From contig OW818685.1 of assembly GCA_942493245.1 (NCBI GenBank), positions 3,038,001-3,102,000 of the forward strand: 64,000 nucleotides of DNA, in the 5' to 3' direction. Positions within the stretch are counted from its first letter, which is position 1. Each line of letters begins with the position of its first letter. The notes beneath the pieces are model-generated. The model had not been told where the DNA came from. It made no database searches and saw only the letters and a list, made by a program, of their open reading frames with translations. This document shows, one piece after another, positions 8,126 through 16,912 of the stretch. Origin of the DNA: DAOPYU01 sp942493245. Its GTDB lineage: Bacteria; Sumerlaeota; Sumerlaeia; UBA8349. A program made the translations under genes and the position numbers.

Positions 8126-9190
8126 ATGCGACGCAAACAAGAACTCACAGTGACTCTCCCGGAACTGGCGCAACGACTCGGCGCGCAATTGGAACTCCCC
8201 GCCGGAGAAAACGCAGATACCGCAATCCTGACCGGACTCAGTACCCTGGAAAACGCCCAACCCCAAGATCTCGCCTTTGTCGGGGGCGAACGCTACCGGA
8301 CCGCCGCGCAACAAAGCCATGCAGGCGCCCTGCTGGTGACCGGCGAGAACCACATTCCCGAACGTCCCTGCCTGATCGTGCCCCACGTGTGGAAAGCCGC
8401 TCTGGCCGCATTCGACCTCTGGTACCCGGACATCAAACCCGCCGCCGGAGTCCATCCCTCGGCGGTCGTGGATCCCTCGGCCCAGATTCACCCGACCGCA
8501 TCCATCGGTCCCCTGGCCGTGGTCGAGGCGGGAGTGCGCATAGGCGCGCAGGTCGAGATCGGCGCCCAATGCTTCGTCGGACGTGACGTCCAGATCGGCG
8601 AAGGAACTCTCCTCCATCCCGCCGTGCGCCTGCTTGAGCGCGTTCAGGTCGGGCGCGGCGTGATCATTCACAGCGGCGCGGTTCTGGGAAGCGACGGCTT
8701 CGGATACGAAATCATAGACGGGCGAGGCGTCAAAATCCCCCAGGTCGGAACCGTTGTGGTTGAAGACGAGGTGGAGATCGGCGCCAATACGACGATTGAT
8801 CGCGCCTTCCTCCACGCCACCCGCATCGGCGCGGGCAGCAAGATAGACAACCTGGTACAAATCGCCCACAACGTCCAGATCGGACGCTGCTGCGGTTTGG
8901 CTTCTCAGGTCGGGATTGCGGGTTCCACCGTCGTGGGCGATGGCGTTATCATGTGGGGACAGGTCGGTGTGCCCGATCACATCCACATCGGCGACCGGTC
9001 CGTCCTTCTGGCCAAGAGCGCCCCTAAGGACTCCGTTCCTGCAGGCGTAGTCCTCTTCGGAACTCCCGCCATTCCGGTCAAAGAAGCGGGACGACAGATG
9101 GCCGCAATCAAACGCCTGCCCGATACACTCCGCCAGATCAAATCCCTTGAACGGCAGATTGAAAAACTGGCCGGAACCCAGGCGGAGTAA
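8126..9190 (+). CDS. lpxD: UDP-3-O-acylglucosamine N-acyltransferase
   Basis: Third step of lipid A biosynthesis: transfers a 3-hydroxyacyl chain from acyl-ACP to the amino group of UDP-3-O-acylglucosamine in the cytoplasm. The N-terminal uridine-binding domain (about residues 1-105) includes TGLSTLENAQPQDLAFVGG. The rest is a left-handed beta-helix of hexapeptide repeats (for example VVDPSAQIHPTASIGPLAVV and VEIGAQCFVGRDVQIGEG). The IDNLVQIAHNV motif near residue 248 carries the catalytic histidine. 354 aa is the standard length. It shows that the organism makes lipopolysaccharide-type lipid A. It heads a plus-strand group with recF and dapF; other lipid A genes (lpxA, lpxB, fabZ) are absent from the window. 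Confidence 0.93.
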   Translation: MRRKQELTVTLPELAQRLGAQLELPAGENADTAILTGLSTLENAQPQDLAFVGGERYRTAAQQSHAGALLVTGENHIPERPCLIVPHVWKAALAAFDLWYPDIKPAAGVHPSAVVDPSAQIHPTASIGPLAVVEAGVRIGAQVEIGAQCFVGRDVQIGEGTLLHPAVRLLERVQVGRGVIIHSGAVLGSDGFGYEIIDGRGVKIPQVGTVVVEDEVEIGANTTIDRAFLHATRIGAGSKIDNLVQIAHNVQIGRCCGLASQVGIAGSTVVGDGVIMWGQVGVPDHIHIGDRSVLLAKSAPKDSVPAGVVLFGTPAIPVKEAGRQMAAIKRLPDTLRQIKSLERQIEKLAGTQAE

Positions 9191-9273
9191 CACCACCCGG
9201 CAAAACAACCGGATGGATGGACAACCCATTCCTGAGCGAAAAACTCGTCCCTCGTGAAAGCGATGCCTGCCCC

Positions 9274-10446
9274 ATGCATCTGGAAAATCTCCGCATTGAC
9301 CAGTTCCGATGCGTACCCCGGTTTGTGCGTGCGCTCCAGCCCGGGGGCATCCTGATCGTGGGCGACAACGCCAGTGGCAAGACCAGCCTGCTCGAAGCGG
9401 TCTTCTACCTGGTGACCGGACGGTCCTTCCGCACACGCTATGACAACGACTGCGTGCCGTGGGGAACCCCGTCCGGCTCCCTGGCTACCGTTCAGGGACG
9501 TGTGCGGCGGCGGGCGGGCGACTCATGCCACCTCGTAGTCGCCCTGGGCGCGGGGGTCAAAAGCGTGCGGATAGACGACAAGCCTCTGGCGCAACTGGCC
9601 AGCCTCTGGGGTCACCTGCAGGCGGTCCTGTTTACGCCCGACGACCTGCAACTCATCAAGGGCGCTCCGGGTGAGCGCCGCCGCTACCTCGACATGGCGC
9701 TCAGCCAGATTGACCCCCGATTCCTCTTTCATCTCCAGCGTTACAACCAGGCGCTGCGCCAGCGCAACGCCCTGCTCAAGCGCTTCGACAGGCCGACGGA
9801 AACACTCCGGGAGGACATCGCCCCGTGGGACGAACAACTCATCGAACACGGCGGGGCGGTCATGCGCGGACGCCAGGTCTTTCTCGAAGGACTCGAACCT
9901 CGAGCCGCTCGAATTTATTCGCAAATCGCGCTTGCAGGCGACACACCGCCCCCCGAGACGAAACCTGTCCCCGAGACACTGGGTCTGCGATACGTCCCAT
10001 CCCTGCGTGGCGCTCCATTCGGGGACGACTCGGAAACCCGAAGCCAGTTCCGGAAAACGCTCCACAATACCCTTGAAGAAGACGTGCGCAGAAACGCCAC
10101 CACCGCCGGTCCACACCGGGACGATTTTCTCCCGCTCCTGAGCGGAAAACCCGCGCGCGATTTCGGATCGCAGGGGCAAGTCCGCTCCTGCGTGCTGGCC
10201 CTGCGCCTGGCCGAAGTCCAGGAAATGGAAGCCCGCACCGGCGACAGCCCGCTGGTTCTGCTCGACGATGTCGCCTCTGAACTCGATCCCTCACGCAAGA
10301 AACGGGTTCTTGAACTTCTGGACCCGGCGTGGCAAACTTTCATGACGACCACGCGCCCGGACGATTTCCCGTCCGGTGTCGCGTTTACCGACACCATTTG
10401 CCTGCCCCACGATTTCGAGCCAGCATCTCCTCCCGAAGGAACCTGA
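9274..10446 (+). CDS. recF: DNA replication and repair protein RecF
   Basis: SMC-like ATPase of the RecFOR pathway that loads RecA at single-strand gaps. Walker A is GDNASGKTSL near residue 30, the ABC signature region is FGSQGQVRSCVLALRLAE near residue 300, and Walker B is PLVLLDDVASELD near residue 328, all in the expected order. I put the start at 9274 because MHLENLRIDQFRCV matches the usual RecF N terminus; an upstream in-frame ATG at 9217 would add 19 residues. About 390 aa is slightly longer than typical. It is followed 4 bp later by dapF. recF usually sits with dnaA-dnaN-gyrB, so its place between lpxD and dapF is unusual. The partner gene recR is also in the window, 19 kb away. Confidence 0.93.
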   Translation: MHLENLRIDQFRCVPRFVRALQPGGILIVGDNASGKTSLLEAVFYLVTGRSFRTRYDNDCVPWGTPSGSLATVQGRVRRRAGDSCHLVVALGAGVKSVRIDDKPLAQLASLWGHLQAVLFTPDDLQLIKGAPGERRRYLDMALSQIDPRFLFHLQRYNQALRQRNALLKRFDRPTETLREDIAPWDEQLIEHGGAVMRGRQVFLEGLEPRAARIYSQIALAGDTPPPETKPVPETLGLRYVPSLRGAPFGDDSETRSQFRKTLHNTLEEDVRRNATTAGPHRDDFLPLLSGKPARDFGSQGQVRSCVLALRLAEVQEMEARTGDSPLVLLDDVASELDPSRKKRVLELLDPAWQTFMTTTRPDDFPSGVAFTDTICLPHDFEPASPPEGT

Positions 10447-10450
10447 TCCC

Positions 10451-11269
10451 ATGTCTCTGCAATTCTACAAAATGACCGGCGCCGGAAACGACTTTGTCGC
10501 GATCAACAACCTGGAGGGGGTTCTCCCCTCCGATCCGGAAGAACGAGCCGATCTTATCCGTCGGCTTTGCCACCGGCGCTTCGGCGTGGGCGCAGATGGA
10601 ACCCTGTTCATCGAGCCGTCCGCAACTGCGCACTTCCGCATGCGCTATTACAACTCCGACGGCGGCGAGGCCGAAACGTGCGGCAACGGCGCGCGCTGCA
10701 TCGCCCGGTTCGCGCACCTGCTGGGAATCGCGCCCGAGCGGATGCGTTTCGACACGCAGGCCGGCCCCTACGAAGCCATCATCAAACCCGACACCGTGAC
10801 GATCTCGATGAGCGACGCCCAAGACCTCCGCATGGATGTCCCCATCGAAATCCCGGGCCTTTTCAGGGGGACTGTGGACTTTGTCAACACCGGCGTGCCA
10901 CACGCCCTGGTCCGGGTACCGGACGTCGAAAAGGCGCCCGTAGTGGAACTGGGCCGCGCGCTCCGCTTCCACGAAGCCTTTGCGCCACAGGGGACCAATG
11001 TGAATTTTGTTTCCACCACCTCGACCCCGAACCATCTGATGATTCGGACCTACGAACGCGGCGTCGAAGACGAAACCCTGGCGTGCGGCACAGGCTCGGT
11101 CGCGTCGGCTATCCTGACCGCCAGCCGTGGCTTGACAACTTCACCTGTCCGGCTCACCACGCGCAGTGGAACCGACTTGATCGTTTCGTTCGAACCCACG
11201 GACAACGGAGCGCGTCAGGTCCGCCTCGAGGGTGAAGCCCGCGTGGTATTTATCGGCCAGTGGGAATAA
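10451..11269 (+). CDS. dapF: Diaminopimelate epimerase
   Basis: Interconverts LL- and meso-diaminopimelate for lysine and peptidoglycan synthesis in the cytoplasm, without a cofactor. The N terminus FYKMTGAGNDFVAINN is diagnostic. The two catalytic cysteines lie in ETCGNGARC (near residue 76) and LACGTGSVA (near residue 216). 272 aa is the normal length. The start at 10451 has a GAAGGA ribosome binding site 9 bp upstream, overlapping the 3' end of recF, so the two are translationally linked. A strong terminator at 11341 ends the transcript. Confidence 0.96.
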   Translation: MSLQFYKMTGAGNDFVAINNLEGVLPSDPEERADLIRRLCHRRFGVGADGTLFIEPSATAHFRMRYYNSDGGEAETCGNGARCIARFAHLLGIAPERMRFDTQAGPYEAIIKPDTVTISMSDAQDLRMDVPIEIPGLFRGTVDFVNTGVPHALVRVPDVEKAPVVELGRALRFHEAFAPQGTNVNFVSTTSTPNHLMIRTYERGVEDETLACGTGSVASAILTASRGLTTSPVRLTTRSGTDLIVSFEPTDNGARQVRLEGEARVVFIGQWE

Positions 11270-11340
11270 CTTTTCCTTTTCATAGCCGTACCGTTTCCGC
11301 TTCCAATGGTGGAATCGGAAGAAATCTTTCTTCTAGGCCA

Positions 11341-11383
11341 CAGCGCCGCCGTTCAAAAAAAACGGCGGCGCTGTCTTTTTTTT
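11341..11383 (+). terminator. Rho-independent terminator of lpxD-recF-dapF
   Basis: A perfect 13-bp GC-rich stem (CAGCGCCGCCGTT at 11341-11353 with its complement ending at 11373) around a short A-rich loop is followed by a run of T residues to 11383. It lies 72 bp after the dapF stop. Confidence 0.9.
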
Positions 11384-11490
11384 CGTGTCTTTTATGAGAA
11401 CGCATGGCAAGAAATAGAGCGGACAATGGATAAGACGTTTGAAGATTCGAAAAAATGTATCATGCCGGTACCGAAGAAGGACTCGCAGTC

Positions 11491-12657
11491 ATGACGGAAA
11501 AGCGCTTCACGTTCACCGACATTCAGGCGGGCATTTACGAAGAGCACTTCTCGTACTCGGAGAATAAAACATCCCATCCCGCGTTTGGCTGTCAGATCTC
11601 GAAGAGACGCCTCTACGGCGGATCGAGTGACGGCGTGGATGTCGTCCGGGTGGACAATGGGCGGCTCTCATTCGAGGTACTGCCCACCCGGGGCATGGGA
11701 CTGTGGAAAGCCTGGTGCGGCGGGATCGAAATCGGATGGAGTTCTCCAATCAAAAATCCGGTCCACCCCAGTCTCGTACCCCTGACACAACCGGACGGTC
11801 TGGGATGGCTTGAGGGATTCGGCGAACTGCTGTGCCGGTGCGGACTGGAAAGCAACGGCGCGCCGGAATTCGATTCAAGGGGCCAACTCATCCACCCTCT
11901 GCACGGGCGCATCGCAAACCGTCCCGCCTATTGCGTCGAGGCCTCGGTCAACAACGAATCGGGCGAGCTCTCCCTGACCGGCGATGTGGACGAAGCCCGC
12001 CTTTTCTTCAATAAAATGTGGCTCCGTTCGACCGTGCGCACACGGCCCGGTTCCACCTCGCTGACCTTTCTCGACACCGTCACCAATCTCTCGGCGGAAC
12101 CGGGGGAATTGGAACTGCTCTACCACATCAACTTTGGGCACCCGTTCCTGACACCCGGCGCACAGATTCTTCTGCCTCTTGCCAAACTGGCGCCACGCGA
12201 CGCCGACGCGCAGGAAAACCTGAGCGCGTGGAACACCTACGGTCCAGAAACACCCGGCTCGCACGAAGCCGTTTTCTTCACCGAGTTGGCCGCCGATTCC
12301 AAAGGAGACACCCTTGCGCTCCTGCGAAACGCCGAAGGCAACCGCGCCATCAGCCTCCGCATGAACCGTCGCCAACTGCCCTGTTTCATCCTCTGGAAAA
12401 GCCGTCTGGCCGCCGCCGATGGCTATGTCACCGGACTGGAACCCGCCATCAACTTTCCCAACTGCAAGTCATTCGAGAAAAAACAGGGACGGGTGGCCGT
12501 CCTGCAACCCGGCGAGAGCCGCGTTTTCGAAATCACCCTGGAAGTGCATGAAGGCGCCGAAGCCGTTGCCGACGCCGAAAAGGCGGTTGAGAAACTCCAA
12601 CAGGGAATCGCTCCCACAATTCTGGACCGCCCGAATCCAGACTGGTCCCCGGTCTGA
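11491..12657 (+). CDS. Aldose 1-epimerase-like protein (DUF4432 type)
   Basis: A 388-residue protein of the galactose-mutarotase-like fold. The pattern FEVLPTRGMGLWKAWCGGIEIGW near residue 65 and the later LHGRIANRPA near residue 145 are typical of the DUF4432 branch of aldose-epimerase-like proteins. These are thought to act on sugars or sugar conjugates, although few members have been studied. Further motifs are HINFGHPFL near residue 215, probably the equivalent of the sugar-binding histidine region, and VTGLEPAINFPNCKSFE near residue 320. No signal peptide is present, so it is cytoplasmic. The ATG at 11491 follows a GAAGGA site; a longer frame adds 12 residues. A secreted PHP-domain protein follows after 61 bp. 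Substrate is unknown. Confidence 0.8.
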   Translation: MTEKRFTFTDIQAGIYEEHFSYSENKTSHPAFGCQISKRRLYGGSSDGVDVVRVDNGRLSFEVLPTRGMGLWKAWCGGIEIGWSSPIKNPVHPSLVPLTQPDGLGWLEGFGELLCRCGLESNGAPEFDSRGQLIHPLHGRIANRPAYCVEASVNNESGELSLTGDVDEARLFFNKMWLRSTVRTRPGSTSLTFLDTVTNLSAEPGELELLYHINFGHPFLTPGAQILLPLAKLAPRDADAQENLSAWNTYGPETPGSHEAVFFTELAADSKGDTLALLRNAEGNRAISLRMNRRQLPCFILWKSRLAAADGYVTGLEPAINFPNCKSFEKKQGRVAVLQPGESRVFEITLEVHEGAEAVADAEKAVEKLQQGIAPTILDRPNPDWSPV

Positions 12658-12718
12658 CATCTCAGGTTCTAATCAGACTCATTGAGTCGAATCCATTACA
12701 TGAAAGAGAGGTCTTTTC

Positions 12719-13801
12719 ATGAGAATCCGACGCGTCCTGCCCACCCTGCTTCTTGTTCTTTCCACCACCGTCTGGACCCAAGCTGCCAAACGCATGGAAA
12801 TCCAGATTCCGGACATCCCGAACTACAAAACGCTCAAGTGTGACTTCCACATGCACACCGTCTTTTCGGACGGGGAAGTCTGGCCCACCACTCGGGTGGA
12901 CGAGGCATACCGTGAAGGACTCGACGCCATCGCCATTACCGACCATGTCGAGTACCATCCTCACAAAAAAGACGTTGTGTGCGCGCTCAACCGGCCCTAT
13001 GAAATAGCGCTCCCACACGCCCAGAAACTGGATATTCTCCTCATCCACGCCGCCGAAATCACCCGCAGTCCCCTCGATGGACATTACAATTGTCTTTTCC
13101 TGAAAGACGCCGAACCGCTCGACACCCACTACCTCAAAGACGCGCTGAAAAAGGCCAACGACCAGGGAGCCTTCGTCTTCTGGGATCATCCGGGATGGGA
13201 AGTCAAGGATGGGAACTACTTCCAGGATTCGCACAAGGAGATCATTAAAGAGAAACTCATCCAGGGGATCGAGACGGCCAATGGGGACGATTATTACGAA
13301 GAGGGACTCAAGCGCGGGCTGGAATTCGGCCTGGTTCTCCTGGGGAACTCCGATAAACACGATCCGTTCGATCCACCAACCGAAAAGCATGAAAAACACC
13401 GGTCCGTTACCCTGGTATTCGCCAAAAATCGTTCACTCGACTCCCTGAAAGAGGCCCTTGTGCAGGGTCGCACGGCGGTCTGGCTCAAGGACCGTCTCAT
13501 CGGCAGGTCCGAATACCTCCAGCCCCTTTTCAGCGCATCGGTTCGTATCGAGAAGGTCGAGACACTGCCGGACGGCCAGAGTAATGTCCATATCCAGAAT
13601 ACCTCGATCGTCCCCTGCCGCCTGATTCAGGCCGGAGACGGGGAAAAGAAAAGGATCGAGGTTCCCGGTTGCGGTAAAACGGAAATCAAGATGTCCCTGA
13701 AGAAAGGGGAAAAGACGACCTTACGCTACACGGCGGAAAACTACATCGTGGCGCCCGGCAAAGGCCTGGACGTCACTCTCGAAGTCCCGACCGGCAACTG
13801 A
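12719..13801 (+). CDS. Secreted PHP-domain metal-dependent phosphoesterase-like protein
   Basis: A 360-residue exported protein: a Sec signal peptide (VLPTLLLVLSTTVWTQA) ends near residue 22. The polymerase-and-histidinol-phosphatase (PHP) fold follows, with metal-binding motifs CDFHMHTVFSDG near residue 41, AITDHVEYH near residue 77, HAAEIT near residue 111 and NSDKHDPFD near residue 210. PHP proteins hydrolyse phosphoesters with a trinuclear metal site, and here the site would lie in the periplasm. The C-terminal 100 residues resemble the extra beta domain of other exported PHP proteins. The role is unknown; a nutritional or phosphate-scavenging role is inference. It follows the DUF4432 gene on the same strand. 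Confidence 0.78.
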   Translation: MRIRRVLPTLLLVLSTTVWTQAAKRMEIQIPDIPNYKTLKCDFHMHTVFSDGEVWPTTRVDEAYREGLDAIAITDHVEYHPHKKDVVCALNRPYEIALPHAQKLDILLIHAAEITRSPLDGHYNCLFLKDAEPLDTHYLKDALKKANDQGAFVFWDHPGWEVKDGNYFQDSHKEIIKEKLIQGIETANGDDYYEEGLKRGLEFGLVLLGNSDKHDPFDPPTEKHEKHRSVTLVFAKNRSLDSLKEALVQGRTAVWLKDRLIGRSEYLQPLFSASVRIEKVETLPDGQSNVHIQNTSIVPCRLIQAGDGEKKRIEVPGCGKTEIKMSLKKGEKTTLRYTAENYIVAPGKGLDVTLEVPTGN

Positions 13802-13820
13802 TCCCCCTCCGAAATACAAG

Positions 13821-13856
13821 ACGGAGCCAGGAGAGATCTCCCTCTCCCGGCTCCGT
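13821..13856. terminator. Hairpin between convergent PHP-domain gene and mcsB
   Basis: Stem ACGGAGCC (13821-13828) with GGCTCCGT (13849-13856), extended inwards by GGAGAG/CTCTCC across one mismatch, in the 92-bp gap between two convergent genes. There is no long T-run on either side, so this is a likely shared terminator of moderate confidence. Confidence 0.55.
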
Positions 13857-13892
13857 CCTTACTCACACACCGGCGCCCCGCCACACGCTCTC

Positions 13893-14957
13893 TCAGTTCA
13901 ACGCCAGCCCCTGAAACCGCGTATGCAGGTAACGGGCGCGCAGGCTGTCGCGCCGCTCGACCGGCAGCTGTCCCCCCTCGCGGCACTGTAAGTGCGCCGG
14001 AAGCATCTCGATCATCAATCGGCTCAGATCCGGATGCGACAAGGGCCGGAAACACCCATGATCAATCCCCAGACGGATCTTGCTCAGGTGCGCCATCGCC
14101 TCGACTGAATCCATGATCCAGGCGTTCTGGAGCACACCGAGCGCGCGCGCCAGTACGTCGCGAGTCACCTCGGGCCGCTGTTCGAACAACGCATCGCGCG
14201 CTTTGAGCTCGTGCTCGACCACCTGTTCGGCCATTGAGTGCAACGTGTTGTAAAGATCGAGCCACGTCTTGCCCAGAGTCACTTCGTTCGAGATCTGGAA
14301 AAAGTCCCCGAAATTTTCGGAGTTTTCCCCATAAATGCCCCGCACCGTCAACCCATAGGGCAACACGCTCTGCAGGATCTCGTCAACCTTGTTGACCAGG
14401 ACCAATCCCGGCAGATGCAACATGACAGACAGCCGCAAACCGGTCCCCACATTCGTCGGACAGGCCGTCAGAAACCCCAACCGCTCCGAATGAGCGAACT
14501 TCAGCGCCCGGCCCAGTTCCGCCTCGACTTCCGAGAGGATGGCATGGACCTTCTGCAACTGAAACCCGACATCCAGACACTGCATGCGCAGGTGGTCTTC
14601 CTCGTTGACCATGATCGAGACCCGGTAATCCGGGCTGATGTAGATCACCCGGTACTCCCCGCCCTGTTCCATCTCGGAGCTCAACAGGTGGCTCTCTTTC
14701 AGATACAGGCGATGAAGGCTGTTGATCTCGTTGATATTCAGACGGCGAAAATCTCGAAAAAAAGGCGACGAACCGATCGCCTCGTCAATCCGTTCCGCCA
14801 CGGCGCACAGCTGCTCGCGCTTGGCCCGGGGAGCAAAAGGGATGTGCTCGAGGTTACGCGCATAGCGCGCCCGGCTCGATATAATTGAATGGTCCATCGG
14901 ACCATCCTTGCACATCCACTGGTCGCACCCCCGGATAAAATCGGCTTGTGAAGTCAT
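13893..14957 (-). CDS. mcsB: Protein arginine kinase McsB
   Basis: ATP:guanidino phosphotransferase that phosphorylates arginine residues in proteins, marking damaged proteins for ClpCP degradation in Bacilli. Family signs are ISSRARYARNLEHIPF near residue 26, the catalytic-loop VNEEDHLRMQ near residue 117, the ACPTNVGTGLRLSV phosphagen-kinase motif near residue 164, and RGIYGE near residue 207. 354 aa is the standard length. The ATG at 14957 has an AAGGAAGAG site. It lies 45 bp after mcsA, downstream of ilvE in one transcript. ctsR and clpC, its partners in Firmicutes, are not in the window. Assignment is firm; substrates in this lineage are unknown. Confidence 0.93.
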   Translation of the reverse strand: MTSQADFIRGCDQWMCKDGPMDHSIISSRARYARNLEHIPFAPRAKREQLCAVAERIDEAIGSSPFFRDFRRLNINEINSLHRLYLKESHLLSSEMEQGGEYRVIYISPDYRVSIMVNEEDHLRMQCLDVGFQLQKVHAILSEVEAELGRALKFAHSERLGFLTACPTNVGTGLRLSVMLHLPGLVLVNKVDEILQSVLPYGLTVRGIYGENSENFGDFFQISNEVTLGKTWLDLYNTLHSMAEQVVEHELKARDALFEQRPEVTRDVLARALGVLQNAWIMDSVEAMAHLSKIRLGIDHGCFRPLSHPDLSRLMIEMLPAHLQCREGGQLPVERRDSLRARYLHTRFQGLALN

Positions 14958-15002
14958 GCCACTCTTCCTTCTTCATGGCCTCAGCCTGCAAAGTCTTTCG
15001 GA

Positions 15003-15629
15003 CTACGCTTCGGACGCCTTCTGTTCGAGTTGACGAATCTTGTCACGCAGTCTGGCCGCCAGTTGAAAGTCCTCATTCCGAACCGCTTCTTCCAGTTCGA
15101 ATCGCACACTTTCGATCCGTTCCTTCGGTGGCAATTCCTCTACTGCGGGCTTTTGCGCCACCTCGAGGCTAAGTTCGATCTCGATGCGGGTTGGCTCGGG
15201 TTCGACCGAAGGCGTGGACGCCTCGCGCTTGAGAAACGGCTCCTTGTCCGGATCCTGACAGGTGGCGCCATGAATCTTGCGCAGGTCGTCAATCAGCAAC
15301 TCCTCAAACGACGTATAACAATCGCTGCACCCCAGGAGGAAAGTCTTCTTGTAGGCGGAGAAATGCAGGCCGCAATTCGAGCAGACCGGCCCGTCCGGCC
15401 GAGGATTCGGCCCCTTGCCCGCCGAAAGCATGTGCTCCTGCTGCTTGAGAAAATGCTGGAGAATCTCGACCAGTTTGCTCTGGTCAATCTTCTTCGCCTT
15501 CAGGTACGGGCTGAACTCGCGCGCATGTTCATCGCACAGGAAAAAGTCATGCACTTTCCCCTTGATGATCTTCGTAATCTTGTGCGTCGCCGGTTTGTTG
15601 CATTTCAGGCAATGCGGCTCGTTCGACAT
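15003..15629 (-). CDS. mcsA: McsA-like zinc-finger activator of McsB (UvrB/UvrC motif)
   Basis: Partner and activator of the McsB arginine kinase. About 208 aa. Four cysteine pairs are visible: CLKC near residue 6, CDEH, CSNCG and CSDC, all in the N-terminal half and matching the zinc-binding treble-clef fingers of McsA. The C-terminal region contains a UVR motif (FELEEAVRNEDFQLAARLRDKIRQLE), which in the family contacts the partner kinase or ClpC. I start at 15629 because an AAGGAGG site lies 5 bp upstream; the frame extends another 18 codons without such a site. The middle part (about residues 105-160) is Pro/Glu-rich and longer than in Bacillus. It sits between ilvE and mcsB. Confidence 0.9.
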   Translation of the reverse strand: MSNEPHCLKCNKPATHKITKIIKGKVHDFFLCDEHAREFSPYLKAKKIDQSKLVEILQHFLKQQEHMLSAGKGPNPRPDGPVCSNCGLHFSAYKKTFLLGCSDCYTSFEELLIDDLRKIHGATCQDPDKEPFLKREASTPSVEPEPTRIEIELSLEVAQKPAVEELPPKERIESVRFELEEAVRNEDFQLAARLRDKIRQLEQKASEA

Positions 15630-15689
15630 GGTGTGCCTCCTTCGTACTTCAGGCTCCCAAGCGCGGGCAGCCACTCCACCCATCCCTCT

Positions 15690-16619
15690 CTATTTTCGCG
15701 CATCTGCCCACCGTTTTGCCAGATTTTCCGGCTTGCGCAACCGATCGGTCAACTTGGCGCCATCCACCGACACCAACTGACGATACTCCCGATTCAGACG
15801 CTGTGTCACCGCCCCCGGCTTCCCGTCCGCGATCGGGCGGGCATCGAGATTCACCACCGGCACCACCTCAGCGGCCGTCCCGGTCATGAAACACTCATCC
15901 GCGTCGAACACCTCGAAGCGGGTGAACGGCTCTTCGCGCACTTCGTAACCCAGTTTACCCGCCAGTTCGAGGATGCAGTCGCGCGTGATCCCGCGCAATG
16001 CGCCCAGGTAACTGGGCGGCGTCGAAATGACGCCGTTCTTGACGATGAAGATATTGTCGCCCGTGCATTCCACCACGTAGCCGTCGCTATTGAGCATGAG
16101 GGCCTCGACGCACCCAGCCAGATTGCCCTCGATCTTCGCCAGAATGTTGTTGAGGTAGTTACACGACTTCACCCGGGCGTTCATGGCCGAGGCCGGCATG
16201 CGCATCGTCGGCACCGTGACCAGATTCAATCCCTTGTCATACACGTCCTTCGGGTAAAGCGTGATTTTGCCGGCAATCACAATCACCGTGGGAATCTTAC
16301 ACTTCCAGGGCGCCAACCCCAGATCGCCATCGCCACGCGTCACCACGAGACGGATATAACCATCCGTCAGATCATTGCGCCGACACGTTTCCACCGTCGC
16401 CCAACTCAACTCTTCAGGACTCATCGGGATCGTCATGGCCAGGTACTTGGCAGAGGAGTACAGGCGGTCCAGGTGCTCCTTGAGACGGAAAATGCAATTA
16501 TCGTAGAGGCGAATCCCCTCAAAAATACCATCTCCGTACAGCAATCCGTGATCGAAAACACTGACCTTTGCCTGGTTGCGAGTATAAAACTTTCCATCAA
16601 TAAAAACCGTCTCGGCCAC
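15690..16619 (-). CDS. ilvE: Branched-chain amino acid aminotransferase
   Basis: Class IV PLP aminotransferase that makes leucine, isoleucine and valine from their 2-oxo acids with glutamate. The N terminus TVFIDGKFY and VSVFDHGLLYGDGIFEGIRLY are diagnostic. The PLP-binding lysine lies in ARVKSCNYLNN near residue 160, followed by EALMLNSDGYVVECTGDNIFIV. The later CFMTGTAAEVVPV motif is the phosphate-binding loop. I chose the GTG at 16619, preceded by GGGAAGGAG, giving 309 aa, the normal family length; the ATG 53 codons upstream would add residues with no family match. It is followed by mcsA after 60 bp. D-amino-acid or aminodeoxychorismate relatives share this fold, but the motifs favour IlvE. 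Confidence 0.9.
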   Translation of the reverse strand: MAETVFIDGKFYTRNQAKVSVFDHGLLYGDGIFEGIRLYDNCIFRLKEHLDRLYSSAKYLAMTIPMSPEELSWATVETCRRNDLTDGYIRLVVTRGDGDLGLAPWKCKIPTVIVIAGKITLYPKDVYDKGLNLVTVPTMRMPASAMNARVKSCNYLNNILAKIEGNLAGCVEALMLNSDGYVVECTGDNIFIVKNGVISTPPSYLGALRGITRDCILELAGKLGYEVREEPFTRFEVFDADECFMTGTAAEVVPVVNLDARPIADGKPGAVTQRLNREYRQLVSVDGAKLTDRLRKPENLAKRWADARK

Positions 16620-16797
16620 GACTCGACTCCTTCCCTCTCCAATTTTCCCTTCCCAACCCGGACATTCCAACCGAGTGAAAAGGCACAAATCTACTGGGGC
16701 AAGTGTACCGGGTGAGACCCTGATTGTCAACGATTCGCGCACCGATATGTCCCCCGCATCCTGCACCCCGTTTTTCATCTCTTCTTTTCATATCTTC

Positions 16798-16826
16798 TTG
16801 CGGAAAGACCCTGGCCCGACTATGCT
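16798..16826 (+). promoter_or_regulatory. Candidate promoter of the catalase gene
   Basis: TTGCGG (16798-16803), a 17-bp spacer and TATGCT (16821-16826) lie about 85 bp before the catalase start and point towards it. The -35 match is 4 of 6. No obvious Fur/PerR or OxyR palindrome was seen in the 290-bp gap. Confidence 0.35.
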
Positions 16827-16912
16827 CGGGACATGGCATTCTTAGACGACTTCGAATCCAGGACATGCGTTCCTGAGGAATGTTTTGTATCTTTGAATGG
16901 AGGAAACGAATT

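Noticed and set aside
8015..9436. 473-codon open frame opposite lpxD
   Set aside because: Antisense shadow of the high-GC lpxD/recF region; the plus-strand genes have clear motifs.
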